From: Eubacterium sp.
Lineage (GTDB): Bacteria; Bacillota; Clostridia; Oscillospirales; Acutalibacteraceae
Direction of reading: 5' to 3'
NCBI GenBank assembly: GCA_014465955.1
Contig: JACTVT010000036.1
Location: 1 to 23,669 of the forward strand
DNA length: 23,669 nucleotides
A program made the position numbers and the translations under genes. Below are positions 13,989 through 22,941 of this stretch, in pieces; position 1 is the stretch's first letter; each line of letters starts with the position of its first letter. The notes below the pieces were generated by a model that was not told the DNA's origin, did no database searches, and saw only the letters and a list, made by a program, of their open reading frames with translations.

Positions 13989-15997
13989 TTATTTTCTCTT
14001 CTTTCTGTATATCCTGTTTCACTGACTGTATATGTAATATCGCAATCGGCGGCTGCGTCAGAATAGACTGCAGTATCAAAAGGTGAAACATTTATCAAAT
14101 CATCTGTATAAGCAAGACTGAAATCATAAACATTCAATATTATTGTTTCACCATCATCATTATAATTATATTGTACATTAAAGCCGTGCCATAAATCAAT
14201 ATTAAATTCAGACATTGACAAAACATTTTCTGAGTTAATATCAAAATCGGAATAATCATAGCCTGCAATATAATTTGCGGTGCTAAATTCATCTGCAAGC
14301 ATACGCGAATATTTACTGCCGTCATCATCAATGACCATAAGCAAAGTCAATTTACGATTTGACACAATATTCTTCACAAAACTGTACTGCTTAAAATCAT
14401 TTACACCTGCCACAAAGGCATTTTCACCATCATAAACAACAACTGCCGCCGATTCACTGCCGGATATAATCTTGACATATGTATTGTCTGCCGAAAGAAA
14501 AACATTCAGTAAAACGACAGCAACAAATATAACTGCTGAAATCACCGCAGAAAGTTTTGTTTTATTTTTAGCAATGACAAACGTAATACCGAAAAAAATC
14601 AGAATTCCACCGATTAACGCGCCTATAACAGGTCCGTCAAGATTAAGCATTAAGAAGTAGAATTTTGAAAATGCATACATTATCTTAATAATTGCAAACG
14701 AAAGCCACTTCACAGGGTAAAACACAAGATTACTGATAAACGGAGAAAATGACACGGTAAGACTGAATGAAAGCAGATACAGATAAATCTGAACAAGCGG
14801 TATCATAAATATATTGAGTATAATGCACATAAGACTCTGATAACCGAAAAAGAGATACATAACAGGCATAGTGGCAATGATTACGGAAACAGTCGCTGAT
14901 AAGGAATTGGCAATAAATTCAGAAAAATCATATTTAAATGTTCGTTTTACTTTGATTTTCGGATAAATTACCGAGAGTCCAATCACAGACGTTACGGTAA
15001 GCATTCCGCCTGCATCGGTTACGGCATACGGATTCAGGCATATTAGAAATACTGCAAAGCCGAGGGAATTGAGCGTATCATCTTTCTTACCAGCAAGTTT
15101 TGACGTACACATCAGAATAAACATAAAACCTGCACGAAGAATTGACGGAGTGAACCCGATAAATGCCATATACAGAATTACGAATATCATCGTGATAATT
15201 ACAGACGGAATTTTGGGAAAGCGAAGCCGTTTCAGAATGAAATAAAGCGAACCTGCAAACACGGAGAGATGCAGACCCGATACGGCAAACAGGTGCATTA
15301 TGCCGCAGGATTTGAATACATTATACGTTTCATCTGAAATATAACTTCTGCATCCTGTTACAAGCGCAATTGCAACGCCTGCATCATCACCCTCAAGATT
15401 TTCGAGAAAATAATTAATCACTGCCTCTTTAAGTTTCAAAACAGGTTTAAGCAGATTGACAGCCGTTTCATCCGTAACAATAGAATCGTAAGAATATGCA
15501 CTCAGAAAAATATTGTCGGCATACCTGCCGTATGAATTAAAACCGCTATCGGCAATCGGTTCAAGTCTGACTTTTGCTTTGACAATCTGATTATAATCAG
15601 CGTTAATTCTATTTTTAGAATATACCGACAATTTTATATTCTGCGGTGCTCCGTCACAATCAACATCTGTTGTTTTAACAGTATAAAGATAACCGTTATC
15701 CGTCTTTTCAGGAATATCAACTAAATAAAATTGAATTTCGGTTTCTTTATCTGTCAAATTCTGCTGCGGCAGAAATGTGCCGTATGAAAAGGAAATGAAT
15801 ATAACTGCAGCAAGAATACAGGAAAACATACAAAGCGGTACTGCGACAGCATTTCGTGTTTTCTTAATTAATATAAAAGCAACAAAAAGAACGCCCGCAA
15901 GTGCAAGCACCGCAAACGCTCCTTTTATCGGGAGTAAATTAAGAATAATCATAGTTATTGCAAATGAAAATCCGATATGTGCAAAAACTCTTTTCAT
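13976..15997 (-). CDS. comEC: ComEC/Rec2-family competence channel protein, degenerate C-terminal domain
   Basis: Polytopic inner-membrane protein that carries single-stranded DNA into the cell during transformation. The product is 673 residues. Residues 1-70 give three hydrophobic segments, followed by an extracytoplasmic OB-like part (about 75-200). The Competence domain starts near residue 205, with the diagnostic KSCGIMHLFAVSGLHLSVFAG around residue 230-250 and many transmembrane helices to about 490. The last 165 residues sit where other ComEC proteins carry a metallo-beta-lactamase-like nuclease domain, but no HxHxDH ligand motif is present. That part looks like an eroded version of the fold. 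The start follows GGAG. It overlaps holA by 13 nt, and only 30 nt separate it from lacZ upstream. No other competence gene is in the window. Confidence 0.9.
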   Translation of the reverse strand: MKRVFAHIGFSFAITMIILNLLPIKGAFAVLALAGVLFVAFILIKKTRNAVAVPLCMFSCILAAVIFISFSYGTFLPQQNLTDKETEIQFYLVDIPEKTDNGYLYTVKTTDVDCDGAPQNIKLSVYSKNRINADYNQIVKAKVRLEPIADSGFNSYGRYADNIFLSAYSYDSIVTDETAVNLLKPVLKLKEAVINYFLENLEGDDAGVAIALVTGCRSYISDETYNVFKSCGIMHLFAVSGLHLSVFAGSLYFILKRLRFPKIPSVIITMIFVILYMAFIGFTPSILRAGFMFILMCTSKLAGKKDDTLNSLGFAVFLICLNPYAVTDAGGMLTVTSVIGLSVIYPKIKVKRTFKYDFSEFIANSLSATVSVIIATMPVMYLFFGYQSLMCIILNIFMIPLVQIYLYLLSFSLTVSFSPFISNLVFYPVKWLSFAIIKIMYAFSKFYFLMLNLDGPVIGALIGGILIFFGITFVIAKNKTKLSAVISAVIFVAVVLLNVFLSADNTYVKIISGSESAAVVVYDGENAFVAGVNDFKQYSFVKNIVSNRKLTLLMVIDDDGSKYSRMLADEFSTANYIAGYDYSDFDINSENVLSMSEFNIDLWHGFNVQYNYNDDGETIILNVYDFSLAYTDDLINVSPFDTAVYSDAAADCDITYTVSETGYTERRENNWLK

Positions 15998-16027
15998 AAC
16001 CTGCTCCGAAATTTAAATTTTTAGTAA

Positions 16028-19000
16028 TTATTTGGTTACAGGCTCAATCATAAAACTGTAACTCTGTTTAACGCCTTTTTTCATAATATAAGGCTCTCTT
16101 ACAAATGCCTGACCGGGAAGATCACCGCCGACGCCAAGCAGCATATGGTCAATATTAACCGCCGTAATATCATTATTATACGGTATATTGTGCGTATGTG
16201 TTGCTTTTTCCAAATCTTCAATCTGATAATGATGTGCACTGAAATTAAGCGGTTCATCAAAATAGGAAGTAATTTTAAAGCCGTTGCCACGCCTGTCGGT
16301 AATCGTAAAATAACGCACGTCAGCACGATTTGAACTCTCCTGAGGGCGCATATATCGGTGCTCAAGTGCAGTTACGGTTGATTTATAAGTACCGATTTTA
16401 GCACCTGTTTTACGGTCACAGTATGTTGCATGAGGTCCTCTGCCGTACCAGTTTACATATTCCATTTTACCGTCAAGCGTCATTCTTGCGCCGAACTTAA
16501 CCATAGTTGCGGTAGGAACGGCACTGAAATAGCAATAAATGCGCCTATCAGGATAAATTTTATATGTTGAAACAGAATCTTTCAGACCCGGTGTGCTCCA
16601 CGCAATATGAATTTCAACACAGTTATCATCACCTGCTTTTGCAACAGTTTTAATTGCTTTTGCCTTATGACTTGCAGTGCGCCACTTATAATACGGGTGG
16701 AAAGGAATTGTCTGCGGAACGAAGTTCAGAGAATCAATATCATTATCTGTAAGTGCTCTGAAATAATACGGTTCAAGCGGAGTTTTAAGTTTTTCTCTGC
16801 CGTCCATTGAAATGCTGACAATTCTGCCGTTTTTGACTTTAACGGCAAAAGCGTCACCGTTAATTTCAACCTTATCACCTTTAACGGAAAAATCAAGATC
16901 ACCGTCACAAACAGGCTTTATAGGTTGAGACATTGCATTAAGAATAAACTGATCCCATGCAATTTCATAATTAGATTTAAGACCCGGCGTTTTCTTTTTC
17001 GTGTAGAACGAAATTGTTAAAACAACCTCCCTGTCCTGCGGCAGAGCGGTAATATCGTAAGGAATTGTGATATAAGTTTCCGAAAGCGGAGCACATTCAA
17101 ATTTATCAAGTTCGCCTGACGAAACAATTTCGCCCTCAGCCTCAATGGACCAGCGGCATACAAATGCAGAAATATCTGTAAACAGGAATTTATTTTTAAC
17201 CTTATATGTGCCCTTCTGAATATCAAACGCCTCTGTTTTAATTTCGGCATACACTTTTTTCACTTCATGTATCTGCGGGTGAACTGTTCTGTCTGCCGCA
17301 ATAATGCCGTTTGCACAGAAATATGTATTTGAACCTGCAAGGGCGGTTGTATTCGGAATATCTATCGGCTTTTTGCGTGGCTCTGCCTTTGCAAAATCGT
17401 CACCGTAAAGCCACATATCATTGCCGTTTTCATCTTTTTTATGAATTGTCTGGTCTACAAAATCCCAGATAAAACCGCCGCACATATTGTCGTACTTCTC
17501 AAAATCATCCATATACTCCTGAAAATTGCCAAGGGAATTTTCCATAGAATGAGCATATTCGCAAAGAAGAATCGGTTTGCCCTCATACATTTCAGGCTTA
17601 ATCGGTTTACTGTCTGCCGCAAGTTGATTGGCAATATTATCATAAAGCGTGATTGTAATTTCTTCTTTTTTACCGAGCTTTTCCATAATATCAGCGGTAG
17701 GATACATACGGGAAATAACATCACTTTTAGTTAAATCAAAATCTCCCTCGTAATGGAACTGCCTTGTATTATCTAATTTTAAAGCAGCCTCTTTCATTCT
17801 TGCGAAATTATCGCCGTCGCCTGCCTCATTTCCAAGACTCCACATAAATACGCAGGGATTATTTCTGTCTCTCAAAACCATACGTTCCATACGGTCAACA
17901 ACGGCACCTGTCCACATAGGATTACTGCCCGGAACACCTTTTCGGCGCACACCGTGTGTTTCTACCTCACACTCATCCATAACATAAAAACCGTAAGTAT
18001 TGCACATTTCGTAAAAATACGGATCGTCGGGATAATGTGATGTGCGGATTGAATTGATATTATTCTGTTTCATAATATCAAGATCCTGTGTATATCTTTC
18101 CTTAGGAACTGCCCAGCCGTGATCAGGGTCAAAATCGTGCCTGTTTACACCACGCACCATAAGCGGCATACCGTTAAAATAAATCTTTTCGCCCTTGATT
18201 TCAACCTGTTTAAATCCAACCTTGTAAGTTTTAACGGCGTATACCTTTTTTCCGACTGAAACAGTTACAACAAGTGTATATAAATTCGGGTGTTCAGCGC
18301 TCCACTTTTTCGGATTTCTGACTTCCTTTTTGAATTTAATTGAAGTAGTATTGAATGCGAGACGCTCTGTTGCTTTGCCGATTTCAATTTCTCTGCCTGT
18401 ATCTGAAATCAGTTTTGCCTCGGCAGTAACATTACCCTTTTTATCTTTATAGTTTTTTATGAATAAATCAAGTTTAACTTCAGCATCTTTATAAAAATTA
18501 TCAAATTCGGTTCTGAAAAAGAAATCACGCAGGCAGACTTCACTTTCTGCAAAAATATATACATCACGATAAATACCGCAAAGCCACCACATATCCTGAT
18601 CTTCAAGATATGTACCGTCCGAATATCTGAAAACTTTGGCAGTAACAAGATTTTCTTCACCGAATTTAATAAACTTTGTAACATCGAATTCGTGCGGAGT
18701 CATAGAACCTTGGCTATAGCCTGCAAACTGACCGTTTACATACACTTCAATAGCGGATTTTACTGCACCGAAATGAATAAAAATCTCTCTGTTGCGCCAT
18801 GTTTTATCAACAGAAAAAGTTCGGCGGTAAAAGCCGATTTCCTGCATTTTATGGTCAATTTTAGGAATACTGTGTTTACTTCTGCTTATTGCACGCGGGA
18901 ACGTGCTGGCATAATAATACGGCACAGAATAGCCCTCAGTCTGCCACACTGACGGAACTTTAATCTCATCCCATTCACTGTCATTAAAATCAGTATTCTC

Positions 19001-19189
19001 AAAACCGTCAGGCTGATTATTGAGACCTCTCTGCCAATAGAATTTCCACATTCCGTTAAGCGATAATTTATAATTGCTTTCTTCTCCTGAAAGTGCTTTT
19101 TCCTCACTGTCAAACGGCATTGCAATAACGTGTCCGTCTTCTTTATGAATTTTAAAAACTTCAGGATTTTCCCAATTCTGCTTTTCCAT
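16028..19189 (-). CDS. lacZ: Beta-galactosidase, glycoside hydrolase family 2
   Basis: LacZ-type enzyme that hydrolyses terminal beta-galactosides such as lactose. No signal peptide, so intracellular. The product is 1053 residues from the ATG at 19189, chosen because AGAGG at 19198-19202 gives 8-nt spacing; an in-frame TTG at 19195 is too close. Domain order is the N-terminal sugar-binding jelly roll (about 45-215), an immunoglobulin-like domain (about 215-325), the TIM barrel (about 325-630), a second Ig-like domain and the beta-sandwich Bgal_small_N domain (about 760-1050). The acid/base Glu lies in SLGNEAGDGD near residue 453 and the nucleophile Glu in LLCEYAHSMENSLG near residue 543. A clear promoter precedes it. 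No lactose transporter or regulator is adjacent, and the gene behind it is comEC, an unusual neighbour. Confidence 0.95.
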   Translation of the reverse strand: MEKQNWENPEVFKIHKEDGHVIAMPFDSEEKALSGEESNYKLSLNGMWKFYWQRGLNNQPDGFENTDFNDSEWDEIKVPSVWQTEGYSVPYYYASTFPRAISRSKHSIPKIDHKMQEIGFYRRTFSVDKTWRNREIFIHFGAVKSAIEVYVNGQFAGYSQGSMTPHEFDVTKFIKFGEENLVTAKVFRYSDGTYLEDQDMWWLCGIYRDVYIFAESEVCLRDFFFRTEFDNFYKDAEVKLDLFIKNYKDKKGNVTAEAKLISDTGREIEIGKATERLAFNTTSIKFKKEVRNPKKWSAEHPNLYTLVVTVSVGKKVYAVKTYKVGFKQVEIKGEKIYFNGMPLMVRGVNRHDFDPDHGWAVPKERYTQDLDIMKQNNINSIRTSHYPDDPYFYEMCNTYGFYVMDECEVETHGVRRKGVPGSNPMWTGAVVDRMERMVLRDRNNPCVFMWSLGNEAGDGDNFARMKEAALKLDNTRQFHYEGDFDLTKSDVISRMYPTADIMEKLGKKEEITITLYDNIANQLAADSKPIKPEMYEGKPILLCEYAHSMENSLGNFQEYMDDFEKYDNMCGGFIWDFVDQTIHKKDENGNDMWLYGDDFAKAEPRKKPIDIPNTTALAGSNTYFCANGIIAADRTVHPQIHEVKKVYAEIKTEAFDIQKGTYKVKNKFLFTDISAFVCRWSIEAEGEIVSSGELDKFECAPLSETYITIPYDITALPQDREVVLTISFYTKKKTPGLKSNYEIAWDQFILNAMSQPIKPVCDGDLDFSVKGDKVEINGDAFAVKVKNGRIVSISMDGREKLKTPLEPYYFRALTDNDIDSLNFVPQTIPFHPYYKWRTASHKAKAIKTVAKAGDDNCVEIHIAWSTPGLKDSVSTYKIYPDRRIYCYFSAVPTATMVKFGARMTLDGKMEYVNWYGRGPHATYCDRKTGAKIGTYKSTVTALEHRYMRPQESSNRADVRYFTITDRRGNGFKITSYFDEPLNFSAHHYQIEDLEKATHTHNIPYNNDITAVNIDHMLLGVGGDLPGQAFVREPYIMKKGVKQSYSFMIEPVTK

Positions 19190-19221
19190 AAACAATACCT
19201 CTAAAATTAATTTACATACAA

Positions 19222-19250
19222 ATAATAATATATAACAAAGTAATTGTCAA
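19222..19250 (-). promoter_or_regulatory. lacZ promoter
   Basis: On the minus strand TTGACA (19245-19250) and TATTAT (19222-19227) are exactly 17 bp apart, leaving a leader of about 25 nt before the lacZ start. No catabolite-response element was recognised nearby. Confidence 0.75.
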
Positions 19251-19258
19251 ATTAATGA

Positions 19259-19287
19259 TAGACAAATGAAGAAATTGAATGTATAAT
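19259..19287 (+). promoter_or_regulatory. Promoter of the femAB-racemase pair
   Basis: TAGACA (19259-19264) and TATAAT (19282-19287) are 17 bp apart. Transcription would begin near 19294, inside the dyad TTGTA-N3-TACAA at 19291-19303. The ribosome site GGAGG (19319-19323) lies 7 nt before the ATG. Confidence 0.65.
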
Positions 19288-19330
19288 AATTTGTATATTA
19301 CAACACACGTAACTTTTCGGAGGAAGTTTA

Positions 19331-20368
19331 ATGATAGAACGAGTTAATAAAGACAATCTTGCAGAATATGAGGACTTTATAAAAAAACATCCTAAAGGAT
19401 TATTTCAGCACTCTTCAAAATGGGCAAAAGTAAAATCAGCCTGGAAATGGGAAGCAATTATGCTGAAAGATGATAACGGCAAAATCATCGGCAGTGCGTC
19501 TGTATTGATCAGATTCATTCCCGTTATAAAGTATTCTTTATTTTACGTATGCAGAGGTTTTGTTGCAGATGAAAATGATTTTGATACTTTTGACAAGTTG
19601 TTTAACGGACTGCTCGACCTTGCAAAAGAATACAAAGCATACTGCATTAAAATTGACCCTGAAATCGTTATAGAAAATACTGCTTACAAAAAGCATCTTA
19701 CAGACAAAGGTTTTATTGAACTCAATCCGGGCTGTATGGATTTTGAAAATGTTCAGCCGAGATTTGTTTACTGTTTTGATTACAACAATCAGACCGAAGA
19801 AGAACTGATGCTCACTTTTAAATCGGACTACAGAACAAGAATAAGAAAAGCGCCTAAAAAAGGCGTTGAGGTTAAAGTTATGGGCAAGGAGGCTCTTGAC
19901 GATTTTGTTACGATTATGGCTGAAACGGGCGAGCGTGACGGATTTTCAACAAGGCCGAAATGGTATTTTGAAAAGATACTTGACTGCATGGGCGAAGACG
20001 CGAGGCTTTATATGGCATATTATGAGGGCAAAGCAATTGCAGGAACAATCGCCGTAAAATGGGGCAAAAATGTTATGAAATACCAATACGGCGCATCGTC
20101 AAATGCGCACAGAAACGTTTACCCGAACTATGCTCTTCAGTGGGCAATGATGAAGTGGGGTATGGAATGCGGCTGTGAAGTTTATGATTTCGGCGGAATC
20201 AGCGGTGACTGCCAGAATCCCGCAAATCCGCATTACGGCTTATGGCGTTTCAAGCATGGTTTCGGCGGATATATGAAAGAATTTATCGGCGAGTTTGACT
20301 ATGTTATCAACAAGCCTGTTTACAAATTATACAATATTGCTATGGACTTAAAAAAGAAATTACGTTAA
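19331..20368 (+). CDS. FemAB/FemX-type peptidyltransferase
   Basis: A 345-residue member of the FemABX family, which uses aminoacyl-tRNA to add amino acids to the peptide side chain of the lipid-linked peptidoglycan precursor; active at the cytoplasmic face. The double GNAT-like fold shows in FQHSSKWAKVKSAWKWEAIMLKD near residue 25, the TFKSDYRTRIRKAPKKGVEVKV segment near residue 160, ARLYMAYYEGKAIAGTIAVKWG near residue 222, and YGASSNAHRNVYPNYALQWAMMKWGMECGCEVYDFGG near residues 250-290. The latter is very typical of the family. The single-gene form without a long coiled-coil insertion resembles FemX, which adds the first bridge residue. Which amino acid it transfers cannot be told. It is followed after 17 nt by an alanine-racemase-like gene on the same transcript. 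Confidence 0.9.
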   Translation: MIERVNKDNLAEYEDFIKKHPKGLFQHSSKWAKVKSAWKWEAIMLKDDNGKIIGSASVLIRFIPVIKYSLFYVCRGFVADENDFDTFDKLFNGLLDLAKEYKAYCIKIDPEIVIENTAYKKHLTDKGFIELNPGCMDFENVQPRFVYCFDYNNQTEEELMLTFKSDYRTRIRKAPKKGVEVKVMGKEALDDFVTIMAETGERDGFSTRPKWYFEKILDCMGEDARLYMAYYEGKAIAGTIAVKWGKNVMKYQYGASSNAHRNVYPNYALQWAMMKWGMECGCEVYDFGGISGDCQNPANPHYGLWRFKHGFGGYMKEFIGEFDYVINKPVYKLYNIAMDLKKKLR

Positions 20369-20385
20369 AAAATTACGGGAATCAT

Positions 20386-21459
20386 ATGAGCAGATATATT
20401 ATTGACAAATCAAAACTGATTGAAAATATTAATTTACTGAAAAATAAGGCAAAAGTGCCGATTATTGCAGTCGTAAAAGGCAACGGCTACGGCTTCGGAA
20501 TTCGTGAATTTACGTCAGTACTCAAAGAGCAGGGATTCAAAACCTTTGCAGTAACTGAGGTTACAGACATTCCCGTACTGAAAGAAATTCTTGATGACGA
20601 GGATATACTTGTTATGCGCTCAACCTGCATAAAAGACGAGACAAGGATTATTGCAGAAAACGGCTGTATTGCAACCATAGGCTCTGCTGACGCCTGCAAA
20701 GTTATGAACGAAGTTTCAAAGGAACTCGGAATTAAAACAAAATGTCATCTTAAAATTGACACAGGTATGGGCAGATACGGATTTATGCCGAGTGAAATTT
20801 CAAAAGCGATTGAATGCTACAAGGCTGAAAATCTTGAATTCGTCGGAATTTACACGCATTTTTCAAGCGCTTTCAGAAATGAGCCGCTCACAAAGGCACA
20901 ACTTGAACTGTTTAAAGACTGTGTTAATCAGATAAAAAAGGCAGGGTTTGAAACAGGCACAGTTCACTGTGCCAACTCCCCTGCTCTGCTGAATGTTGAT
21001 GATGTTGCTCTTGACAGTGTAAGACTTGGTTCTGCTTTCACGGGCAGAGTTATTACAAAAGTAAAATCAAATCTTAACAGGCTCGGCTCACTTGAAGCAG
21101 AAGTAATTGATATTAAAACCGTGCCCGCAGGATACAGCGTAGGCTACAACGGCACTTACAAAACAAAACGTGAGACGAAGATTGCTATTGTACCGATCGG
21201 ACACTATGACGGATTCGGTCTTACAAAAGAGAAAGAACTTATTGATTTCAGATACGTGCTTTCTGTTTTTAAAAAATTTCTGAAAAAACAGCAGATGTAT
21301 GTCAGAATCAACGGCAGGCTTTTTCACGTTATCGGCGGTATCGGTCTTTCGCATACTGCTGTTGATATTACAGGTTCTGATATACAATGCGGTGACATTG
21401 CAAGCGTTGATATTTCACCGCTTATGGTAAATCCGAGAATTGAAAGAATTTATAAATAA
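20386..21459 (+). CDS. Divergent alanine racemase-like PLP enzyme
   Basis: A 357-residue fold-type III PLP enzyme of the alanine racemase family, which converts L- to D-amino acids. The PLP lysine lies in AVVKGNGYGFG near residue 29 (usual form AVVKANAYGHG). LKIDTGMGRYG near residue 123, THFS near residue 161 and VRLGSAFTG near residue 209 keep the usual PLP and substrate arginines and histidine. AGYSVGYNGTY near residue 245 keeps the second catalytic tyrosine. By mental alignment, several substrate-pocket positions differ: GYADG becomes GHYDG, the CMD motif becomes GLS (GGIGLSHTAVDI), and the C-terminal SYRVPR becomes NPRIER. The substrate may therefore not be alanine. It ends at a terminator and is coupled to the FemAB gene, suggesting a cell-wall role. 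The ribosome site is weak (GGGA). Confidence 0.8.
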   Translation: MSRYIIDKSKLIENINLLKNKAKVPIIAVVKGNGYGFGIREFTSVLKEQGFKTFAVTEVTDIPVLKEILDDEDILVMRSTCIKDETRIIAENGCIATIGSADACKVMNEVSKELGIKTKCHLKIDTGMGRYGFMPSEISKAIECYKAENLEFVGIYTHFSSAFRNEPLTKAQLELFKDCVNQIKKAGFETGTVHCANSPALLNVDDVALDSVRLGSAFTGRVITKVKSNLNRLGSLEAEVIDIKTVPAGYSVGYNGTYKTKRETKIAIVPIGHYDGFGLTKEKELIDFRYVLSVFKKFLKKQQMYVRINGRLFHVIGGIGLSHTAVDITGSDIQCGDIASVDISPLMVNPRIERIYK

Positions 21460-21489
21460 AAAAGTTCGGTATAATACCGAACTTTTTTT
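21458..21489. terminator. Bidirectional intrinsic terminator
   Basis: A6GTTCGGT and ACCGAACT7 arms around an ATAAT loop, flanked by A and T runs on both sides. It serves the racemase gene on the plus strand and pyrI on the minus strand. The remaining 80 bases to the pyrI stop show nothing else. Confidence 0.92.
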
Positions 21490-21572
21490 ATTGCTGATTT
21501 ATATTTCAGGTCACCTTATCAATTATAAATTAACATCAGCAAAACTTAAAATATCTGCAATTAAATCAAATT

Positions 21573-21983
21573 TTAATTTGCTTTTGTTTCGCAGTAGATA
21601 CAACGATAAGTTCCCTTATCATCTGTCAAAACAAATTCGAAATCAATATTATCCTCAACATTTGAGATACAGCGAGGATTAGTGCATTTTACTATATTAA
21701 CAATTTTCTGCGGCACGGTTAAGGTTACCTTTTCGGCAACGCCGTTTTTAATAACATTTACCGTTATATTTGAATCAATAAATCCGAGCACATCAAGATT
21801 CAAATCAATCAGTTCATTCACCTTGATTATATCTTTAACGCCGAGTTTTTCTGACTTGGCATTCTGAATAATCGCAACCTGACAGGAAAGCTTATCAAGC
21901 CCGAGAGCCTCATAAACCCTCATTCCGTTTCCTGCCGAAATATGGTCAAGCACATAGCCGTTTTCGATTTCATCAATCTTCAT
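21573..21983 (-). CDS. pyrI: Aspartate carbamoyltransferase regulatory subunit
   Basis: Allosteric zinc-binding chain of aspartate transcarbamoylase that binds CTP/ATP and tunes PyrB. The product is 136 residues from the ATG at 21983, chosen because GGAGGGG (21991-21997) lies just upstream; an in-frame ATG at 22004 lies deeper in pyrB and would place that ribosome site inside the gene. The N-terminal allosteric domain shows IENGYVLDHISAGNGMRV. The C-terminal zinc domain has four cysteines as KCTNPRC near residue 98 and RCIYC near residue 129. The start overlaps the end of pyrB by 11 nt, so the subunits are translationally coupled. PyrI is found in Clostridia but not Bacillus, which fits the proposed taxon. 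Confidence 0.93.
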   Translation of the reverse strand: MKIDEIENGYVLDHISAGNGMRVYEALGLDKLSCQVAIIQNAKSEKLGVKDIIKVNELIDLNLDVLGFIDSNITVNVIKNGVAEKVTLTVPQKIVNIVKCTNPRCISNVEDNIDFEFVLTDDKGTYRCIYCETKAN

Positions 21984-22905
21984 CAAATGCCCCTCCCCAT
22001 TCAAGAATCTTTATAATCAACGCCATTCTGATAAATCTGCCGTTTGCCGCCTGCTCAAAATATTTTGCTCTCGGGTCATCATCAACCTCAACTGAAATTT
22101 CATTGACCCTCGGCAGCGGATGCATAATCGTTAAATCAGACTTGGCATTTTTTAATTTGTCGGCATCAAGAATAAACGCATCCTTATGCTTTAAATACTC
22201 ATCTTCGGAAAAGAAGCGCTCACGCTGAATTCTGGTCATATAAAGAATGTCAAGCGTCGGCATAACATCTTCCATTTTTTCGGTTTCGGCAAATTCAATG
22301 CCTGCTTTATCAAGATAATCTGTTTTTATGTAATCGGGCACGGCAAGTTCTTTAGGCGAAATAAGCACAAATTTTATATTTGAATACCTGCACATTGCTT
22401 TAATAAGGCTGTGAACCGTTCTGCCGAATTTCAAATCGCCGCATAAACCGATTGTAAGATTGTCAAATCTGCCTTTTTCACGGAATATGGTAAGAAGATC
22501 GGTCATAGTCTGCGTAGGGTGGCTGTGTCCCCCGTCGCCTGCATTAATTACGGGCACGGCAGATTTTTTTGATGCAACACGCGGAGCACCCTCAACAGGG
22601 TGACGCATTGCAATAATATCCGAATAGCCTGAAACAATTCTGATTGTGTCGCTGACAGTTTCACCCTTTGAAGCAGATGAAGAATTCGCCTCTGAAAAGC
22701 CGAGAACCTTGCCGCCGAGAGAAAGCATTGCCGACTCAAACGACAGTCTTGTTCTTGTGCTTGGTTCAAAAAATAGCGTTGCAAGTATTTTGCCGTCGCA
22801 AATATGGGCATATTTCTTTCTATTTGAAATAATATCCATTGCAAGTTGAACAATTTCATCAATTTCACTTACTGACAAATCTGTTGTATCTAAAAGATGA
22901 CGCAT
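21973..22905 (-). CDS. pyrB: Aspartate carbamoyltransferase catalytic subunit
   Basis: Condenses carbamoyl phosphate with aspartate to N-carbamoyl-aspartate, the committed step of pyrimidine synthesis; cytoplasmic complex with PyrI. The product is 310 residues, full length. The carbamoyl-phosphate loop FFEPSTRTRLSFESAM lies near residues 47-62. SSASKGE near residue 77 is the 80s loop, with the Ser and Lys that reach the neighbouring active site. HPTQTMTDLLTI near residue 129 and MHPLPRVNEI near residue 261 are the remaining hallmarks. AAAGGA precedes the ATG. It lies 36 nt after pyrE and overlaps pyrI by 11 nt, so the three form an operon. Confidence 0.96.
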   Translation of the reverse strand: MRHLLDTTDLSVSEIDEIVQLAMDIISNRKKYAHICDGKILATLFFEPSTRTRLSFESAMLSLGGKVLGFSEANSSSASKGETVSDTIRIVSGYSDIIAMRHPVEGAPRVASKKSAVPVINAGDGGHSHPTQTMTDLLTIFREKGRFDNLTIGLCGDLKFGRTVHSLIKAMCRYSNIKFVLISPKELAVPDYIKTDYLDKAGIEFAETEKMEDVMPTLDILYMTRIQRERFFSEDEYLKHKDAFILDADKLKNAKSDLTIMHPLPRVNEISVEVDDDPRAKYFEQAANGRFIRMALIIKILEWGGAFDED

Positions 22906-22941
22906 TTTAAAATTCCTTTCACCAAAATAAATCTGATTTTT

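Noticed and set aside
21440..21682. Plus-strand open frame of 80 codons across the racemase end and pyrI
   Set aside because: It spans the terminator and the antisense of pyrI and has no ribosome site.
22548..22868. 106-codon open frame within pyrB
   Set aside because: It is an alternate-frame shadow of a well-conserved gene and shows no independent features.
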